Positions 6,622 to 15,374 of a DNA stretch of 64,000 nucleotides are shown here, one piece after another (positions within the stretch are counted from its first letter, which is position 1; the number at the start of each line of letters is the position of its first letter). Below the pieces are notes generated by a model. It saw nothing but the letters and a program-made list of their open reading frames with translations, made no database searches and was not told the origin of the DNA. This DNA comes from a bacterium (GTDB lineage: Bacteria > Bdellovibrionota > UBA1018): assembly GCA_019751945.1 (NCBI GenBank), contig JAIEMT010000045.1:1-64000 (forward strand), written 5' to 3'. Both the position numbers and the translations under genes were made by a program.

Positions 6622-9561
6622 GTGAATAAGCTAGTCATCCTCAGATTTTTCATCTCCCTGAGCCTTGTTCCCCTGTTGGGAACGAGTGCTTTCGCCACGG
6701 GCTCGAAATCAAAACCCCCGGCAAAAGATGTCGCTATTTGCGATCCAAAGAAGCCCCTCGTTTTGGCTCAAGCCGAAAACACTGGCGACATTGAAGACGT
6801 GGTCAAGATGTTCACTTGCACCACAAGCCCTGTAGAAAAAGATCAGAAGAGAACTCAGAAAGAGTATCAGGACACTTTTCCTGGCCAGCGATCTCGTCAG
6901 CAAATTTGGCCAGGTGTGAATGTTGCTGCGACTGCCGAGGAGGTTACTTTTTCCAAAAGTCTTTTAGGTGAATTGCCGCCAGCGGGTTGGGTCAAGGCGG
7001 CCTCTGAGTGTGCAGATGTCCTCTGCGCTTTAGCAAAAGGTTACGGTAGCGAGACCGCCGCTCAGAAGGCTTTGTTGATCGCGAAAAAATATAGATACGC
7101 TCTGACTCTTTCCCAAGAGAAGGCTGCTCCGTTGGAGACAGATCCCCTGAAGCGCGAGCAAAGAATTTGGAATGATGCTCGAATCACCCGAGCGAAGCGG
7201 GTTTTTGATTTAGTAGGAACCACGGTTGCTCCCAGATCCGTTACTCCGATTTATCTCGTTTCCGGTCGATCGCTTACAGCAATTGACAAAGACCATTCGA
7301 CAACCATTTCAGGAATTACGATTCCTAGTAGTAACCCGGCTACGAAAGCATACGGCGTCGATTGGATTGCTCTCAAGGATAACGACGACATGGTGGATGC
7401 TCGGGATGAGGACGCTGCCTCCCTCTGGTTTGATAAAACCCTGGTGCACGAACTTGTTCATGCTACTGATTTTGAGCGGTCCACTTTCGATGGAAAGAAG
7501 ATTCGCCTTTATGCTGAAACTTCGGGCTATGTGAATCAGAGTTGGACTTCTACAGCCGACGGCTATGTTCGCAAACCCGATGCAAAGTTCGTGACCCAAT
7601 ACTCGTCGAAGGACTTTCAAGAGGACCTAGCAGATACCGCAGCGTTTGGCTTGCTAAATCCCATGCAGGCTTATTCGACCGATCCGGGTAAAACTCGGGA
7701 GGCTCTCAAAATCTTTGGTGGGACAACTTATAAAAGTCTTTCTGATGTCCGATGGAAAGCCTTGGATCAGCTCTTAGACAATCCTCAGACCTGTACTGCT
7801 GCTGTTCAACAGTGTTTGTTTCAGGTGAAGTCCGTAGCTCGAAGCTTTCTAAATGACCATGAACCTGTTTTCCATTTCGATGACGATGTTGAAACTATTT
7901 CGCGGATGGCGACTGTATCGACCTGTTTTGATGCTTACACTGCAAAACTGTTGAAGCACTTGGAGAATGATTCCGAGTACTGCTCCAATAACGATCCTCG
8001 AGCCATTAGCCAGCATCTTCGAATACGTTGTGCTGAAACTTACTTCGGCGCACTGACAAAGGTGGGGAAGTTGATTGAATCTCCCGACAACGATCCCAAC
8101 AAGAGTCTCTTAGGTTCTCAATGCTGGTCGAAGAATGATTTTAGTGAGGCGTGTTTTGGCAGGGTACTATCCGGAACAAAAACTCAGTGGGATTCTGCTT
8201 CAGATCCCGTTTTTAATTCGGAGGATCTCCGAGATCATCTTTTCAAGGTGACTCGCTCCCGAGAATTAGGGAAACAGCTCCTGACATCGGTGTCACCTAA
8301 AGCACTGGTTGTTTCCTGTCTTTCTAAACTGCACTACATTACCAAAGAATTCGACAAGCAGGGAAAACCTGTCTACTTCTATTTTGGAACCGATAACGGA
8401 AATACGGTTGCTGGTAACGTTCGCGAATGCCAGCAGGGTTTAGAAGAAGCGCTTTCGAAGCGCGGAAAAAAAGTAGGGGTATCTGAGCAAGAAGGATCTG
8501 GGATTGCTCGGACGGAAGAGTTCAAAGAATCTCTGCAGTCTTTCGTTACGGAAATTTACTCGAAGGTCAGCACCATTATTCAGAACTGTAAGGGGGATCA
8601 GGCCTGTATCGATAGATCTACTCTCATTCATGCGAAAAGATGGTTGGGAGAGGATAGCGGTCTAAGTGATTCCGAGATTCAGGCTTTCATTACAAAAGTT
8701 TCTTCACTTTCTGATCCGAAGCGAGTTCTGAGCGTGGGAAGTCCCGCAGACATTGTGGCCAGTTGTTTAGATGGCATCAAATCGATTCAACGACTCACTG
8801 GAAAAGACGGCAAGGTGGGTTGGTATTTCTTTCAGAACCGTGAGGATCAAACCGGATATGAGGGTACGTTGAACTCTCCCAACTGCGAGAAGAAGGCGAA
8901 GGACCTGTTAGTGACCAGAAAACTGATCGCTCCGAACGACGACCAGAAAGTGAAGACGGTGCTTCGAAACAAGCTCTCGGGTAAAGCTCAAGATGAGTTT
9001 AAGTCGGATGTTTTGGAGAACGCCCCGAAAATAATCCTAGAATGTGGAGCTTCTGAAGACTGTGCCGTCGAGAAAATCAAGCCATTGCTTTCGCAGTGGG
9101 CTCGAAAAAACGGGAGTCAATTGCAGAATTTGCCAGAAGGCATGACCAAGCGTTTAATTGCGGCCATCGACCTTCCTCTGGAAGAGGTCGTTTCAAAAGT
9201 GCCACTCCGAAAGGTGGCAAATACCTGTTTAGCCAAAGTCACGATTGTAAAAATGGCCCAAGGGAAGAATTACTTTTTCTTAGACAGTGAACAAATGGGA
9301 TACGAAAATCCTGCTGTATTTGCTTCGTGCAGTAGCGTGATGAAAGAGGAAGTGAGCAAAGCTCCTGTCCCTCCTTCCTTCCTAAATAATTCAGTAGCGA
9401 TGCAACGGCTGATCCAGTCTCCGCAGATGAAAGATGCTTTCGATCAATACGTGAAAGACGTTGTGGAGCCTTATGTGAAAAAGGCTTGTCCGGATCCGAA
9501 AAAATGCGACGTCAAAGCGTTGAAAGACGACAACTCTCCACTCAGAATTCTCGTTCAATAA
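6622..9561 (+). CDS. Large exported zinc metalloprotease-like protein with C-terminal repeats
   Basis: About 979 residues from a GTG preceded by GAGAGAG; another GTG lies two codons upstream. A signal peptide ends near TSAFA. A zinc motif HELVHATD sits at about residue 276, and a possible third ligand Glu lies about 56 residues on in DFQEDLADTAAF, the arrangement of gluzincin proteases. The C-terminal half holds three units of about 150 residues with Cys near 566, 715 and 869, each followed by an aromatic segment (YFYF, WYFF, YFFL) and a second Cys. The mature protein is Cys-rich, which fits the periplasm or outside. The substrate is unknown. Confidence 0.7.
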   Translation: MNKLVILRFFISLSLVPLLGTSAFATGSKSKPPAKDVAICDPKKPLVLAQAENTGDIEDVVKMFTCTTSPVEKDQKRTQKEYQDTFPGQRSRQQIWPGVNVAATAEEVTFSKSLLGELPPAGWVKAASECADVLCALAKGYGSETAAQKALLIAKKYRYALTLSQEKAAPLETDPLKREQRIWNDARITRAKRVFDLVGTTVAPRSVTPIYLVSGRSLTAIDKDHSTTISGITIPSSNPATKAYGVDWIALKDNDDMVDARDEDAASLWFDKTLVHELVHATDFERSTFDGKKIRLYAETSGYVNQSWTSTADGYVRKPDAKFVTQYSSKDFQEDLADTAAFGLLNPMQAYSTDPGKTREALKIFGGTTYKSLSDVRWKALDQLLDNPQTCTAAVQQCLFQVKSVARSFLNDHEPVFHFDDDVETISRMATVSTCFDAYTAKLLKHLENDSEYCSNNDPRAISQHLRIRCAETYFGALTKVGKLIESPDNDPNKSLLGSQCWSKNDFSEACFGRVLSGTKTQWDSASDPVFNSEDLRDHLFKVTRSRELGKQLLTSVSPKALVVSCLSKLHYITKEFDKQGKPVYFYFGTDNGNTVAGNVRECQQGLEEALSKRGKKVGVSEQEGSGIARTEEFKESLQSFVTEIYSKVSTIIQNCKGDQACIDRSTLIHAKRWLGEDSGLSDSEIQAFITKVSSLSDPKRVLSVGSPADIVASCLDGIKSIQRLTGKDGKVGWYFFQNREDQTGYEGTLNSPNCEKKAKDLLVTRKLIAPNDDQKVKTVLRNKLSGKAQDEFKSDVLENAPKIILECGASEDCAVEKIKPLLSQWARKNGSQLQNLPEGMTKRLIAAIDLPLEEVVSKVPLRKVANTCLAKVTIVKMAQGKNYFFLDSEQMGYENPAVFASCSSVMKEEVSKAPVPPSFLNNSVAMQRLIQSPQMKDAFDQYVKDVVEPYVKKACPDPKKCDVKALKDDNSPLRILVQ

Positions 9562-9562
9562 A

Positions 9563-10444
9563 TTAGAGAGTCGCCGAATCCGTTGGCGCTGGCTTCGGCT
9601 TTTGCTGAATCAACCCGATTTCCCGCAAGCGTTCTTCGAGATAGCTTTTAGCCGTGTACTGCGGCGAGAGGCGAACATCCGCGCGCGGATGCAAGAAGAG
9701 CGGCATGGAGTAACGGGGCTTGCCCGCATTTTCAGAATCGGCTGGGTTGATCACGCGATGAGTGGTCGAACGATAGTAGCCTTCGGTCGCCATCTGGAGC
9801 ATGTCGCCCGCATTGATGGCAATCGTGCCCGGATCGCAACTCACGTTGTGCCAGGTTCCAGCGTTGTCTAAAACTTGAAGCCCCGGTGCGGTGGCAGCCG
9901 GAAGCAGCGTGATCAGATTGATGTCTTCGTGTGCAGCAGCGCGAATCGCGCCCACTTCTTCATTTCCCACGATCGGGGGATAGTGAATCGGACGCAGTAA
10001 CGTCTCGCGGCTGCCTTCCGTCATCTGAGTCAGTGGCATGGAGAGACGACTTCGGATATCCGCCGGCGTTTCTTCCTGCACCCAACCCAAGAGTTCATTA
10101 GAAAGAGCGCTCATGCGCTTGAAAAATTCCCAAGTCTTGTCGGTCAACCCCTTCGGGAGTTTGGACCACTCGTAGAGGTGATAAAATTCTTTCAGGTCTT
10201 TGATGTTGTAGTTTTTTGCGTTCTCACTCTTGAAGGGAAAATACCCTTCCTGGGTTTTTACGTCGAAAAGGTATTCGTGCTTCACTGTCGTAGTAAAAAA
10301 AGCAGCCCAATCTTCAAAAACAGCTTTGATTAATTCTTGCGGAATGGGGTGATTACTCAGGACAGCGAATCCCGTGTCGCGAAGCGATTCAGTAAAGCGT
10401 TTCTTGGAGTCCCCCCGGCCGTATTCAACAGTCAATACGTTCAT
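9563..10444 (-). CDS. Fe(II)/2-oxoglutarate-dependent oxygenase (isopenicillin-N-synthase-like family)
   Basis: A 293-residue protein. The N-terminal DIOX_N-like part is FAVLSNHPIPQELI. The metal triad is H-x-D in AAHEDINLITLL and the distal His in STTHRVINP, with the 2-oxoglutarate-binding R-x-S in PRYSMPLFLHP. GLQVLDNAGTWHNV is typical of the isopenicillin N synthase and flavonol synthase group. The substrate is unknown. It lies 33 bp downstream of the barrel-protein gene on the same strand, with a palindrome in the spacer, and converges on the metalloprotease gene with 1 bp between stops. Confidence 0.85.
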   Translation of the reverse strand: MNVLTVEYGRGDSKKRFTESLRDTGFAVLSNHPIPQELIKAVFEDWAAFFTTTVKHEYLFDVKTQEGYFPFKSENAKNYNIKDLKEFYHLYEWSKLPKGLTDKTWEFFKRMSALSNELLGWVQEETPADIRSRLSMPLTQMTEGSRETLLRPIHYPPIVGNEEVGAIRAAAHEDINLITLLPAATAPGLQVLDNAGTWHNVSCDPGTIAINAGDMLQMATEGYYRSTTHRVINPADSENAGKPRYSMPLFLHPRADVRLSPQYTAKSYLEERLREIGLIQQKPKPAPTDSATL

Positions 10445-10449
10445 ATGCT

Positions 10450-10466
10450 GAGCTGTACTACAGCTC
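10450..10466. promoter_or_regulatory. 17-bp palindrome between Shine-Dalgarno-like site and oxygenase start
   Basis: GAGCTGTA and TACAGCTC surround a single central base. On the minus strand CAGGAG overlaps the 5' arm and the ATG follows 5 bases after the 3' arm. In mRNA the hairpin would bring the ribosome site close to the start codon. It could equally be an operator. This is an inference from sequence only. Confidence 0.4.
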
Positions 10467-10477
10467 CTGCAACGGGC

Positions 10478-11191
10478 CTAGAAAAATATGCGCGTCCCCA
10501 AGAGTGCACCGCTTCTATTTAAAAAATTATCTGCTTCCGTGAAGTAAGAACCGTAGACGCGGAAGAAACTGAGATCGATGAATGCACCGCCTTCAAAACG
10601 ATTTCCATTCACCTGAATTCCAGAAGCAGTGGGTGCGGAGTGAAAGTAGTGACGGAACAGCGTATCAATTCCAAAATATTTTAAAATGTAGATGCTCATA
10701 CCCACTCCAGCAAATCCGTTTCGAACGACCTCAGGTTGATTCATGACGCGCACTCCCGCTTCGAGCGTGATGTTCGTGGACTGAGCATGAAAACCAAAAA
10801 TGCGGAGATGAAAAATTCCTAAGTTTTCTTCGTACGGTGAAAATGAGTGCTGATATTCCAGACCAAAGATCGAAGCGTACGCTCCCGCATTCATTCGCCA
10901 CATCGAGTATTGAGGCTGTCCGTTGGGAGTGCCCCACTGAACATCTCCCCCGATATAAAACTCGTAGGGACTCGGGGAGTGAAGTGCTAGCCACAAATCC
11001 ATCATGCGCATGCGATCGCGCGTGTCTAACCACTCTTGAAGAGACCAGCGGGACTTGGCCTTTTCTTCCTGTTTTTTCACGACGAAGGTGTAAACTTCGT
11101 CCGCAGCACGAGCAGTAGGGGGAATTACAAGTATTCCAATCGATAGAATGCCTAAAGCCGCCAGCCATCTTTTTTTGTTCGGGTTATTCAT
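10478..11191 (-). CDS. Outer-membrane beta-barrel-like exported protein
   Basis: About 237 residues from ATG at 11191, which has GGAAAG five bases upstream; an upstream ATG would put seven residues ahead of the signal peptide. The signal peptide ends near PPTARA. After a charged helical stretch, the protein alternates aromatic and polar residues (YEFYIGGDVQW, NAGAYASIFGLEYQH, GAFIDLSFFRVYGSYF) and ends in Phe, as outer-membrane barrels do. There is no recognised family motif. It is transcribed with the oxygenase and divergently from the PDZ protein. Confidence 0.65.
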   Translation of the reverse strand: MNNPNKKRWLAALGILSIGILVIPPTARAADEVYTFVVKKQEEKAKSRWSLQEWLDTRDRMRMMDLWLALHSPSPYEFYIGGDVQWGTPNGQPQYSMWRMNAGAYASIFGLEYQHSFSPYEENLGIFHLRIFGFHAQSTNITLEAGVRVMNQPEVVRNGFAGVGMSIYILKYFGIDTLFRHYFHSAPTASGIQVNGNRFEGGAFIDLSFFRVYGSYFTEADNFLNRSGALLGTRIFF

Positions 11192-11197
11192 AGGATC

Positions 11198-11225
11198 TTT
11201 CCATTTTGGCACTCCTCATTATAAT
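11198..11225 (+). promoter_or_regulatory. Probable promoter of the PDZ-protein gene
   Basis: A perfect -10 box TATAAT at 11220-11225 follows a weak -35-like TTTCCA at 11198-11203 with a 16-bp spacer. Transcription would begin about 11232-11234, on or beside the ATG at 11234, so the mRNA would be leaderless or nearly so. This is inferred from spacing. Confidence 0.45.
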
Positions 11226-11233
11226 GTCCTAGC

Positions 11234-11824
11234 ATGAAATTCATCATTCCCTTTTTGCTCGGAATTTGCGCAGGTTACGGAATTAGCCAGTGGCAAGGAG
11301 GTAAAGCTCCTCACGGAAGTTCACAAGCCAGCACTCCTCGCGACGTGATTAGTTTTACAAAATCCAGTTTAGGCGATTTGCTTCAGGGAATTGGCACCGT
11401 TGTCAGCAATGGTCAGACCAAATTCGTTTCTCCAGGAGGAATGGCGTTGGAGTGTCCGGAAGCAGATGGCGTTTGTAATTTGGAAGTGCCGTCCCACCCA
11501 GCCAATTCCAATTCAGCAAATTCTCCGGCGCATCCTGCTTATTCCGCTCCTCCTGCTCCGATTGCTGTGAACGATTCCCCGCAGGTGATTCGCTTGAAAT
11601 CACCGGGCGCGATGCGCCAGCAAACGGAACCCGATGCGATGGAAACTCTGCAGAACAAAATGGGTTTGAGATCGGGTGACGTGATTATGAGTATCAACGG
11701 ATCTCCGGTGGAATCTCCGTCTCAGGCGCTCACTGAAATTTCGGCGTTGGTTCGTCGCAAGGAATCGTTGCGTGAAGTGACAGTGATGCGGGACAAGGTT
11801 CCGGTCCGTCTGACTGCGCGCTAA
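11234..11824 (+). CDS. Exported PDZ-domain protein (GspC-like C-terminus)
   Basis: A 196-residue protein. The N-terminal hydrophobic helix (IIPFLLGICAGYGI) acts as anchor or signal. The middle is Pro/Ala/Ser-rich linker. Residues about 140-196 form a PDZ half-domain: MGLRSGDVIMSINGSPVES, then a helix and VTVMRDKVPVRL, as in type II secretion GspC or HtrA PDZ modules. There is no protease domain and no other secretion gene nearby, so the role is open. The 3' end overlaps the convergent pirin gene by 4 bp. Confidence 0.7.
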   Translation: MKFIIPFLLGICAGYGISQWQGGKAPHGSSQASTPRDVISFTKSSLGDLLQGIGTVVSNGQTKFVSPGGMALECPEADGVCNLEVPSHPANSNSANSPAHPAYSAPPAPIAVNDSPQVIRLKSPGAMRQQTEPDAMETLQNKMGLRSGDVIMSINGSPVESPSQALTEISALVRRKESLREVTVMRDKVPVRLTAR

Positions 11825-12525
11825 GCGAGATCGAAAACGAGAACTTCGGTTTCTTCCACGCCTTTCAGCGTGAATTTGCTCAGCCCAGTGGCAGAGGCAC
11901 CGTCCCCTTTTTTCAAAACTTCGCCGTCTAAATTCACGGAGCCCCTCGCGACCTGCACCCAGCTGTAACGTTGGGGGTTGATTTCGACACTCAAGGATTG
12001 CCCGGGTTTTAAGATCGTGGCGTAAACGCGTGCATCTTGAATGACTTGGATGCTGTCCTCACTTCCGTCGGGAGAAGCAATCAAACGTAAGCGCCCGGTG
12101 CGTTCTTCGACGCTGTAGTTTTTTTGATCGTAAGTAGGTTTTATTCCATGTTCGCTGGGCATGATCCAAATTTGTAGGAGTTCCACGAGTTCGTTTTTAG
12201 AGTGATTGAACTCGCTATGGGTAATGCCGGAACCCGCACTCATCTTTTGAACGTCGCCGACTCGAATCACTGAGCCGTTGCCCATGCTGTCCTTATGTTC
12301 GAGCGCACCTCGAAGGACATAGGTGATAATTTCCATGTCTCGGTGGGGGTGAGTTCCGAAGCCTTCACCGGGTTGAACGACGTCTTGATTAATGACTCGG
12401 AGCGCCCTATAGTGCATCCAATCTTTGTTACGGTAATCACCGAACGAAAAGGTGTGAAACGTATCTAACCAGCCAAAATCAAAGTGGCCGCGGTTCTCCG
12501 AGCGAAGGATATTAAATTGACTCAT
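11821..12525 (-). CDS. Pirin-family protein (YhhW-like bicupin)
   Basis: A 234-residue bicupin. The N-terminal cupin has the pirin signature FGTHPHRDMEIITYVLRG and GSGITHSEFN, whose His residues and Glu bind one metal ion. SFGDYRNKDWMHYRALRVIN upstream is typical of YhhW. Some members have quercetin 2,3-dioxygenase activity in vitro; the physiological role is generally unknown. It is cytoplasmic, having no signal peptide. It is convergent with the PDZ-protein gene. Confidence 0.9.
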   Translation of the reverse strand: MSQFNILRSENRGHFDFGWLDTFHTFSFGDYRNKDWMHYRALRVINQDVVQPGEGFGTHPHRDMEIITYVLRGALEHKDSMGNGSVIRVGDVQKMSAGSGITHSEFNHSKNELVELLQIWIMPSEHGIKPTYDQKNYSVEERTGRLRLIASPDGSEDSIQVIQDARVYATILKPGQSLSVEINPQRYSWVQVARGSVNLDGEVLKKGDGASATGLSKFTLKGVEETEVLVFDLA

Positions 12526-12624
12526 GTCGGCACTTTAGCCCAGCTGCACGGGTTTGACAAATCACCCTCCCCTGAATATAAGGCCCCGGTCAAAACACGG
12601 GGGCGAGTTTTGAGGGGGAGAAAG

Positions 12625-13329
12625 ATGAAATTCAAATTTCTATGCGTTTTAGTCGCAGTAGCCGCGAGCGTGACCCATGCTCGGGCAGATGCCGATGAAG
12701 ATTACTTAAAAAAAGCTCGGGAATTTTTAGAACAGCAAAAAAAGCTGAATCGTTGGGATTGTCCCGAATCTCAAGACACTTGGACTCATGAACCAGAGGG
12801 GAGTGGGAGCGAAGCAGATCGCACCGGTTCTCGAATTGGGAAATGCACCGTTCAAGCTCAGCCAGGATCCGATGTGGGACGCGCGCTACTCAGCGTACAA
12901 AAGGGACTTCTGGACGCGGCCATTTTGAATGTTGAACAAGTGGTACGACCAAGTATTCCGTCGATCGTTGACGAAATTCAGGGAGTGGGTCAGCAGTTCA
13001 TTGTGAAGTATACGCGTACTCCCAATGACTACGTTGTCTTTGACACCTTGCTTGAAATTGCAACGAACGAAAAAGACCGACTGGTTTATCGTCGTATGGG
13101 CTTGAAGACCAATGGCAAAGGCATGTCCGATTACATCGAAAGAATCATTGGATACATGGACCTGAAGCAGACGGCTAAACCCGGAGTGTTTGAGGCCACC
13201 TTTAAAAATTCTGTAGTCTTAGAAAGCATTCCATGGATTGTTCCCGATCGTGTTGTGAAAAATGCGACGATCGAAACCATCAGGAAAGGTCGAGATAAGA
13301 TCCTTTACATGGTTTTGAAGAACATGTAG
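12625..13329 (+). CDS. Exported protein of unknown function
   Basis: About 234 residues from ATG at 12625, preceded by GGGGGAGAAAG. The signal peptide is MKFKFLCVLVAVAASVTHARA. The mature protein begins with a charged helix and has two Cys (NRWDCPES and GKCTVQ). There are no recognisable motifs. It is 10 bp from the downstream rhodanese lipoprotein gene, so an operon is likely. Confidence 0.7.
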   Translation: MKFKFLCVLVAVAASVTHARADADEDYLKKAREFLEQQKKLNRWDCPESQDTWTHEPEGSGSEADRTGSRIGKCTVQAQPGSDVGRALLSVQKGLLDAAILNVEQVVRPSIPSIVDEIQGVGQQFIVKYTRTPNDYVVFDTLLEIATNEKDRLVYRRMGLKTNGKGMSDYIERIIGYMDLKQTAKPGVFEATFKNSVVLESIPWIVPDRVVKNATIETIRKGRDKILYMVLKNM

Positions 13330-13339
13330 TTTTTTGGGA

Positions 13340-13816
13340 ATGCAAAAAACCTGGGTGCATCAGTCTAAAGAAGTGCTGACGTGGGCGGTTTTAGTTTCGG
13401 CGAGTATCTTCGTCGGCGTTGTGGGATGCAATAAAGTTTCAAGCAAGGTGAGACCGGTCACGGCTCAAGAAGCCTACGGAATGTTGCGTAACGATTTTGC
13501 CGTTTTAGTCGACGTGCGCGAAGAAGAGGAAGTCCGGGATTCTGGCGTCGCTGCTCCCGCAAAATGGATTCCGATGTCGAAGATCAGTTCCGACTCGGCG
13601 GATTGGAAATCTTTCGTTCAAACTCTTTCTAAAGATAAAGAAGTGATCTTCTACTGCGCGGGTGGTCTGCGCGCGGGTGAGGCTGCTTCGAATCTGGCCG
13701 CCAAAGGCTACAAAACTGCGAATATGGGCGGATTTTACGAGTGGTCGAAAGCAGGTCTGCCTGTGAAGAGCATGGGCGGTGCTCCGGCTGCTGCTACTTC
13801 TCAAGTCAATCGTTAG
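13340..13816 (+). CDS. Rhodanese-like lipoprotein
   Basis: About 158 residues. The signal peptide ends in the lipobox VVGC, so the protein is probably lipid-anchored. A rhodanese domain follows: FAVLVDVREEEEVRDSG, then FYCAGGLRAG with the active-site Cys and the CxxGxRAG loop, and ANMGGFYEWSKAGLPV at the C-terminus. Single-domain rhodaneses carry sulfur as persulfide; the substrate is unknown. The second methionine codon (13340) is chosen over TTG at 13334. It overlaps the convergent LysR gene by 4 bp. Confidence 0.88.
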   Translation: MQKTWVHQSKEVLTWAVLVSASIFVGVVGCNKVSSKVRPVTAQEAYGMLRNDFAVLVDVREEEEVRDSGVAAPAKWIPMSKISSDSADWKSFVQTLSKDKEVIFYCAGGLRAGEAASNLAAKGYKTANMGGFYEWSKAGLPVKSMGGAPAAATSQVNR

Positions 13817-14646
13817 CTTCCCGTTACTCGAGGGAGCTTCGCAATTTCAGCGAGCAATCCATTCCAGACTTTTTCTGGGAGATCTTCTTGACCAATCAAC
13901 AATACGGGCTGAATGGAGGCGGGATCTGATGCAGGTCTTAAACGTAAGACTTCCGAGGGTAGGGTTCCCATCCCCCCGTAACTTTGAATCCACTCTCTTC
14001 GAACTTGGAGGGAGTTGCTGACTAGAATTTTGGAGGGGGCTTTGTTTTTTCCTCGAGTGGTTTCAAATCGGGTGCCGTATTCAAAGGAGCTCACCACGGG
14101 AACCCCTTTTTTATTACCCTCGTTTTTTACTACTTGAAACCCGAGCTCCTTCACGTAGCGAAACTTTTTTCGGCCAGGTTCACGAAAGCTCAAAAGTAAA
14201 TCGATTCCTTTTTTTGAAAAGGTCTCTTCTAAAATATTCAAATCTTCGACGAGGATTTCAAAAACCTCGACCGAGTTTTTCTTAAACGTCATATCTGCAA
14301 ATCTTAAAACGTGTGAAACCAAACCTTCTAAGCATCCGATGCGCAAGCGGCTCATCTGTGTCTCTTGAGTGAGGTCTTGAAGCCTGCCGCGGAAACTTCG
14401 CAGGGTTTCCGAGTAGAGTTCGGACAGCTTGATTGCAGCTGGAGTCCAGGCTGAGTTTCGTTTTGATTTTCTCTCGAGCAGATTGATTTCTAAATCCGCT
14501 TCAATCTTTGCGACAATTCGAGAAAGCTGCGGCTGGCTCATTCCTACGTGAAGGGCAGCTGCTGAAAGATTGTCGTATCGAAGGGCCCGGCTCAGAACTG
14601 AAAGTTCCCAATTGAGGTATTCCATGGGGGGGCTTTTATCATGCAT
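13813..14646 (-). CDS. LysR-family transcriptional regulator
   Basis: About 277 residues. The N-terminal winged helix-turn-helix is clear: LSAAALHVGMSQPQLSRIVA, then IEADLEINLLERKSKR, followed by the linker helix. The remainder resembles a shortened substrate-binding domain (RLRIGCLEGLVSHVL at the start of the effector fold). The start is ATG 14646 or 14625; neither has a clear ribosome site. It is divergent from an exported-protein gene, the common arrangement for a LysR regulator and its target. Confidence 0.8.
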   Translation of the reverse strand: MHDKSPPMEYLNWELSVLSRALRYDNLSAAALHVGMSQPQLSRIVAKIEADLEINLLERKSKRNSAWTPAAIKLSELYSETLRSFRGRLQDLTQETQMSRLRIGCLEGLVSHVLRFADMTFKKNSVEVFEILVEDLNILEETFSKKGIDLLLSFREPGRKKFRYVKELGFQVVKNEGNKKGVPVVSSFEYGTRFETTRGKNKAPSKILVSNSLQVRREWIQSYGGMGTLPSEVLRLRPASDPASIQPVLLIGQEDLPEKVWNGLLAEIAKLPRVTGS

Positions 14647-14653
14647 TTTAAGA

Positions 14654-14672
14654 ATAATAAAAAACTTATTAT
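14654..14672. promoter_or_regulatory. Candidate LysR operator palindrome
   Basis: ATAATAA and TTATTAT flank a 5-base centre, just upstream of the regulator start and within the divergent intergenic region. LysR proteins bind T-N11-A-like dyads in such positions. The AT-rich composition makes chance possible. Confidence 0.35.
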
Positions 14673-14789
14673 GTATTGTTAAAATAAAAGGCCGAACGTT
14701 ATTTCTCCACATGCACCATGGAGCTGTGCAGGGAATCGCTGGAAGCGGAACTTAAAACTAAGCAGTAATTTCGATGGAGAAATGAAAAA

Positions 14790-15260
14790 ATGAAAACTCA
14801 ATTAATCGCAGTAGCTATGGTTCTGGTTGGTGCAAACGTTGCAAAAGCTGATGGTTTCGTATGCGAAACTCTCCGCGGCGACTTGAATGTAAAAGTCTTC
14901 AATCACACCAATCCAAACAAGGGCACCCGGAACGCAGCTGTGATGGTCCTTTCGGATCCCAGCATCCAATTCGGCAATAAGACCATCGCTAGCTTCAGCG
15001 ATGTGAAGTCGACTCTCGGCAACAGCGGCGCAACCTATGTTGCTGATGTGGATCTGCGCGTCTCTGAAAGCAATCGCGGTGGCGAATTGATCTCGGGCAC
15101 GAAGCTCATGTACTTGGATCAAATCGTTCTCGACATCGACTTCGCATACAACCAACCGGTGGAAGCTGGCGAAGAAATTGATGCAAAAATGACCCTCATT
15201 AAGCGCGATGGTCAGCACATTGTTCGCCACTTGACCTGCAGCCGCTATCTCAAGAATTAA
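14790..15260 (+). CDS. Small exported protein of unknown function
   Basis: A 156-residue protein. The signal peptide MKTQLIAVAMVLVGANVAKA is followed by a beta-rich mature part with Cys near each end (GFVCETLRG and LTCSRYLKN), suggesting a disulphide. GGAG lies upstream. It is followed by a strong intrinsic terminator, so it is transcribed alone. It resembles in design the other small exported proteins of this window (25082, 33837). It is divergent from the LysR gene. Confidence 0.75.
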   Translation: MKTQLIAVAMVLVGANVAKADGFVCETLRGDLNVKVFNHTNPNKGTRNAAVMVLSDPSIQFGNKTIASFSDVKSTLGNSGATYVADVDLRVSESNRGGELISGTKLMYLDQIVLDIDFAYNQPVEAGEEIDAKMTLIKRDGQHIVRHLTCSRYLKN

Positions 15261-15321
15261 TTCGAGATGTTAGGGGGCTTTCATAGGCTGAACAAGTAAG
15301 TATGGCTTTTGAAAGTAGGGG

Positions 15322-15359
15322 GACGGGTGAAGAAGAAATTCTTCACCCGTCTTTTTTTT
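15322..15359 (+). terminator. Rho-independent terminator
   Basis: The perfect 13-bp stem GACGGGTGAAGAA / TTCTTCACCCGTC with a 4-base loop is followed by eight T. It ends transcription of the exported-protein gene at 14790-15260. Confidence 0.92.
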
Positions 15360-15374
15360 GCGTTGGGGGGCTCG

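Noticed and set aside
11207-11225. TGGCAC upstream of the PDZ gene as a sigma-54 -24 element
   Set aside because: The base pair position for the -12 GC reads TA, and a perfect TATAAT occupies the site, so a sigma-70 type promoter is the better reading.
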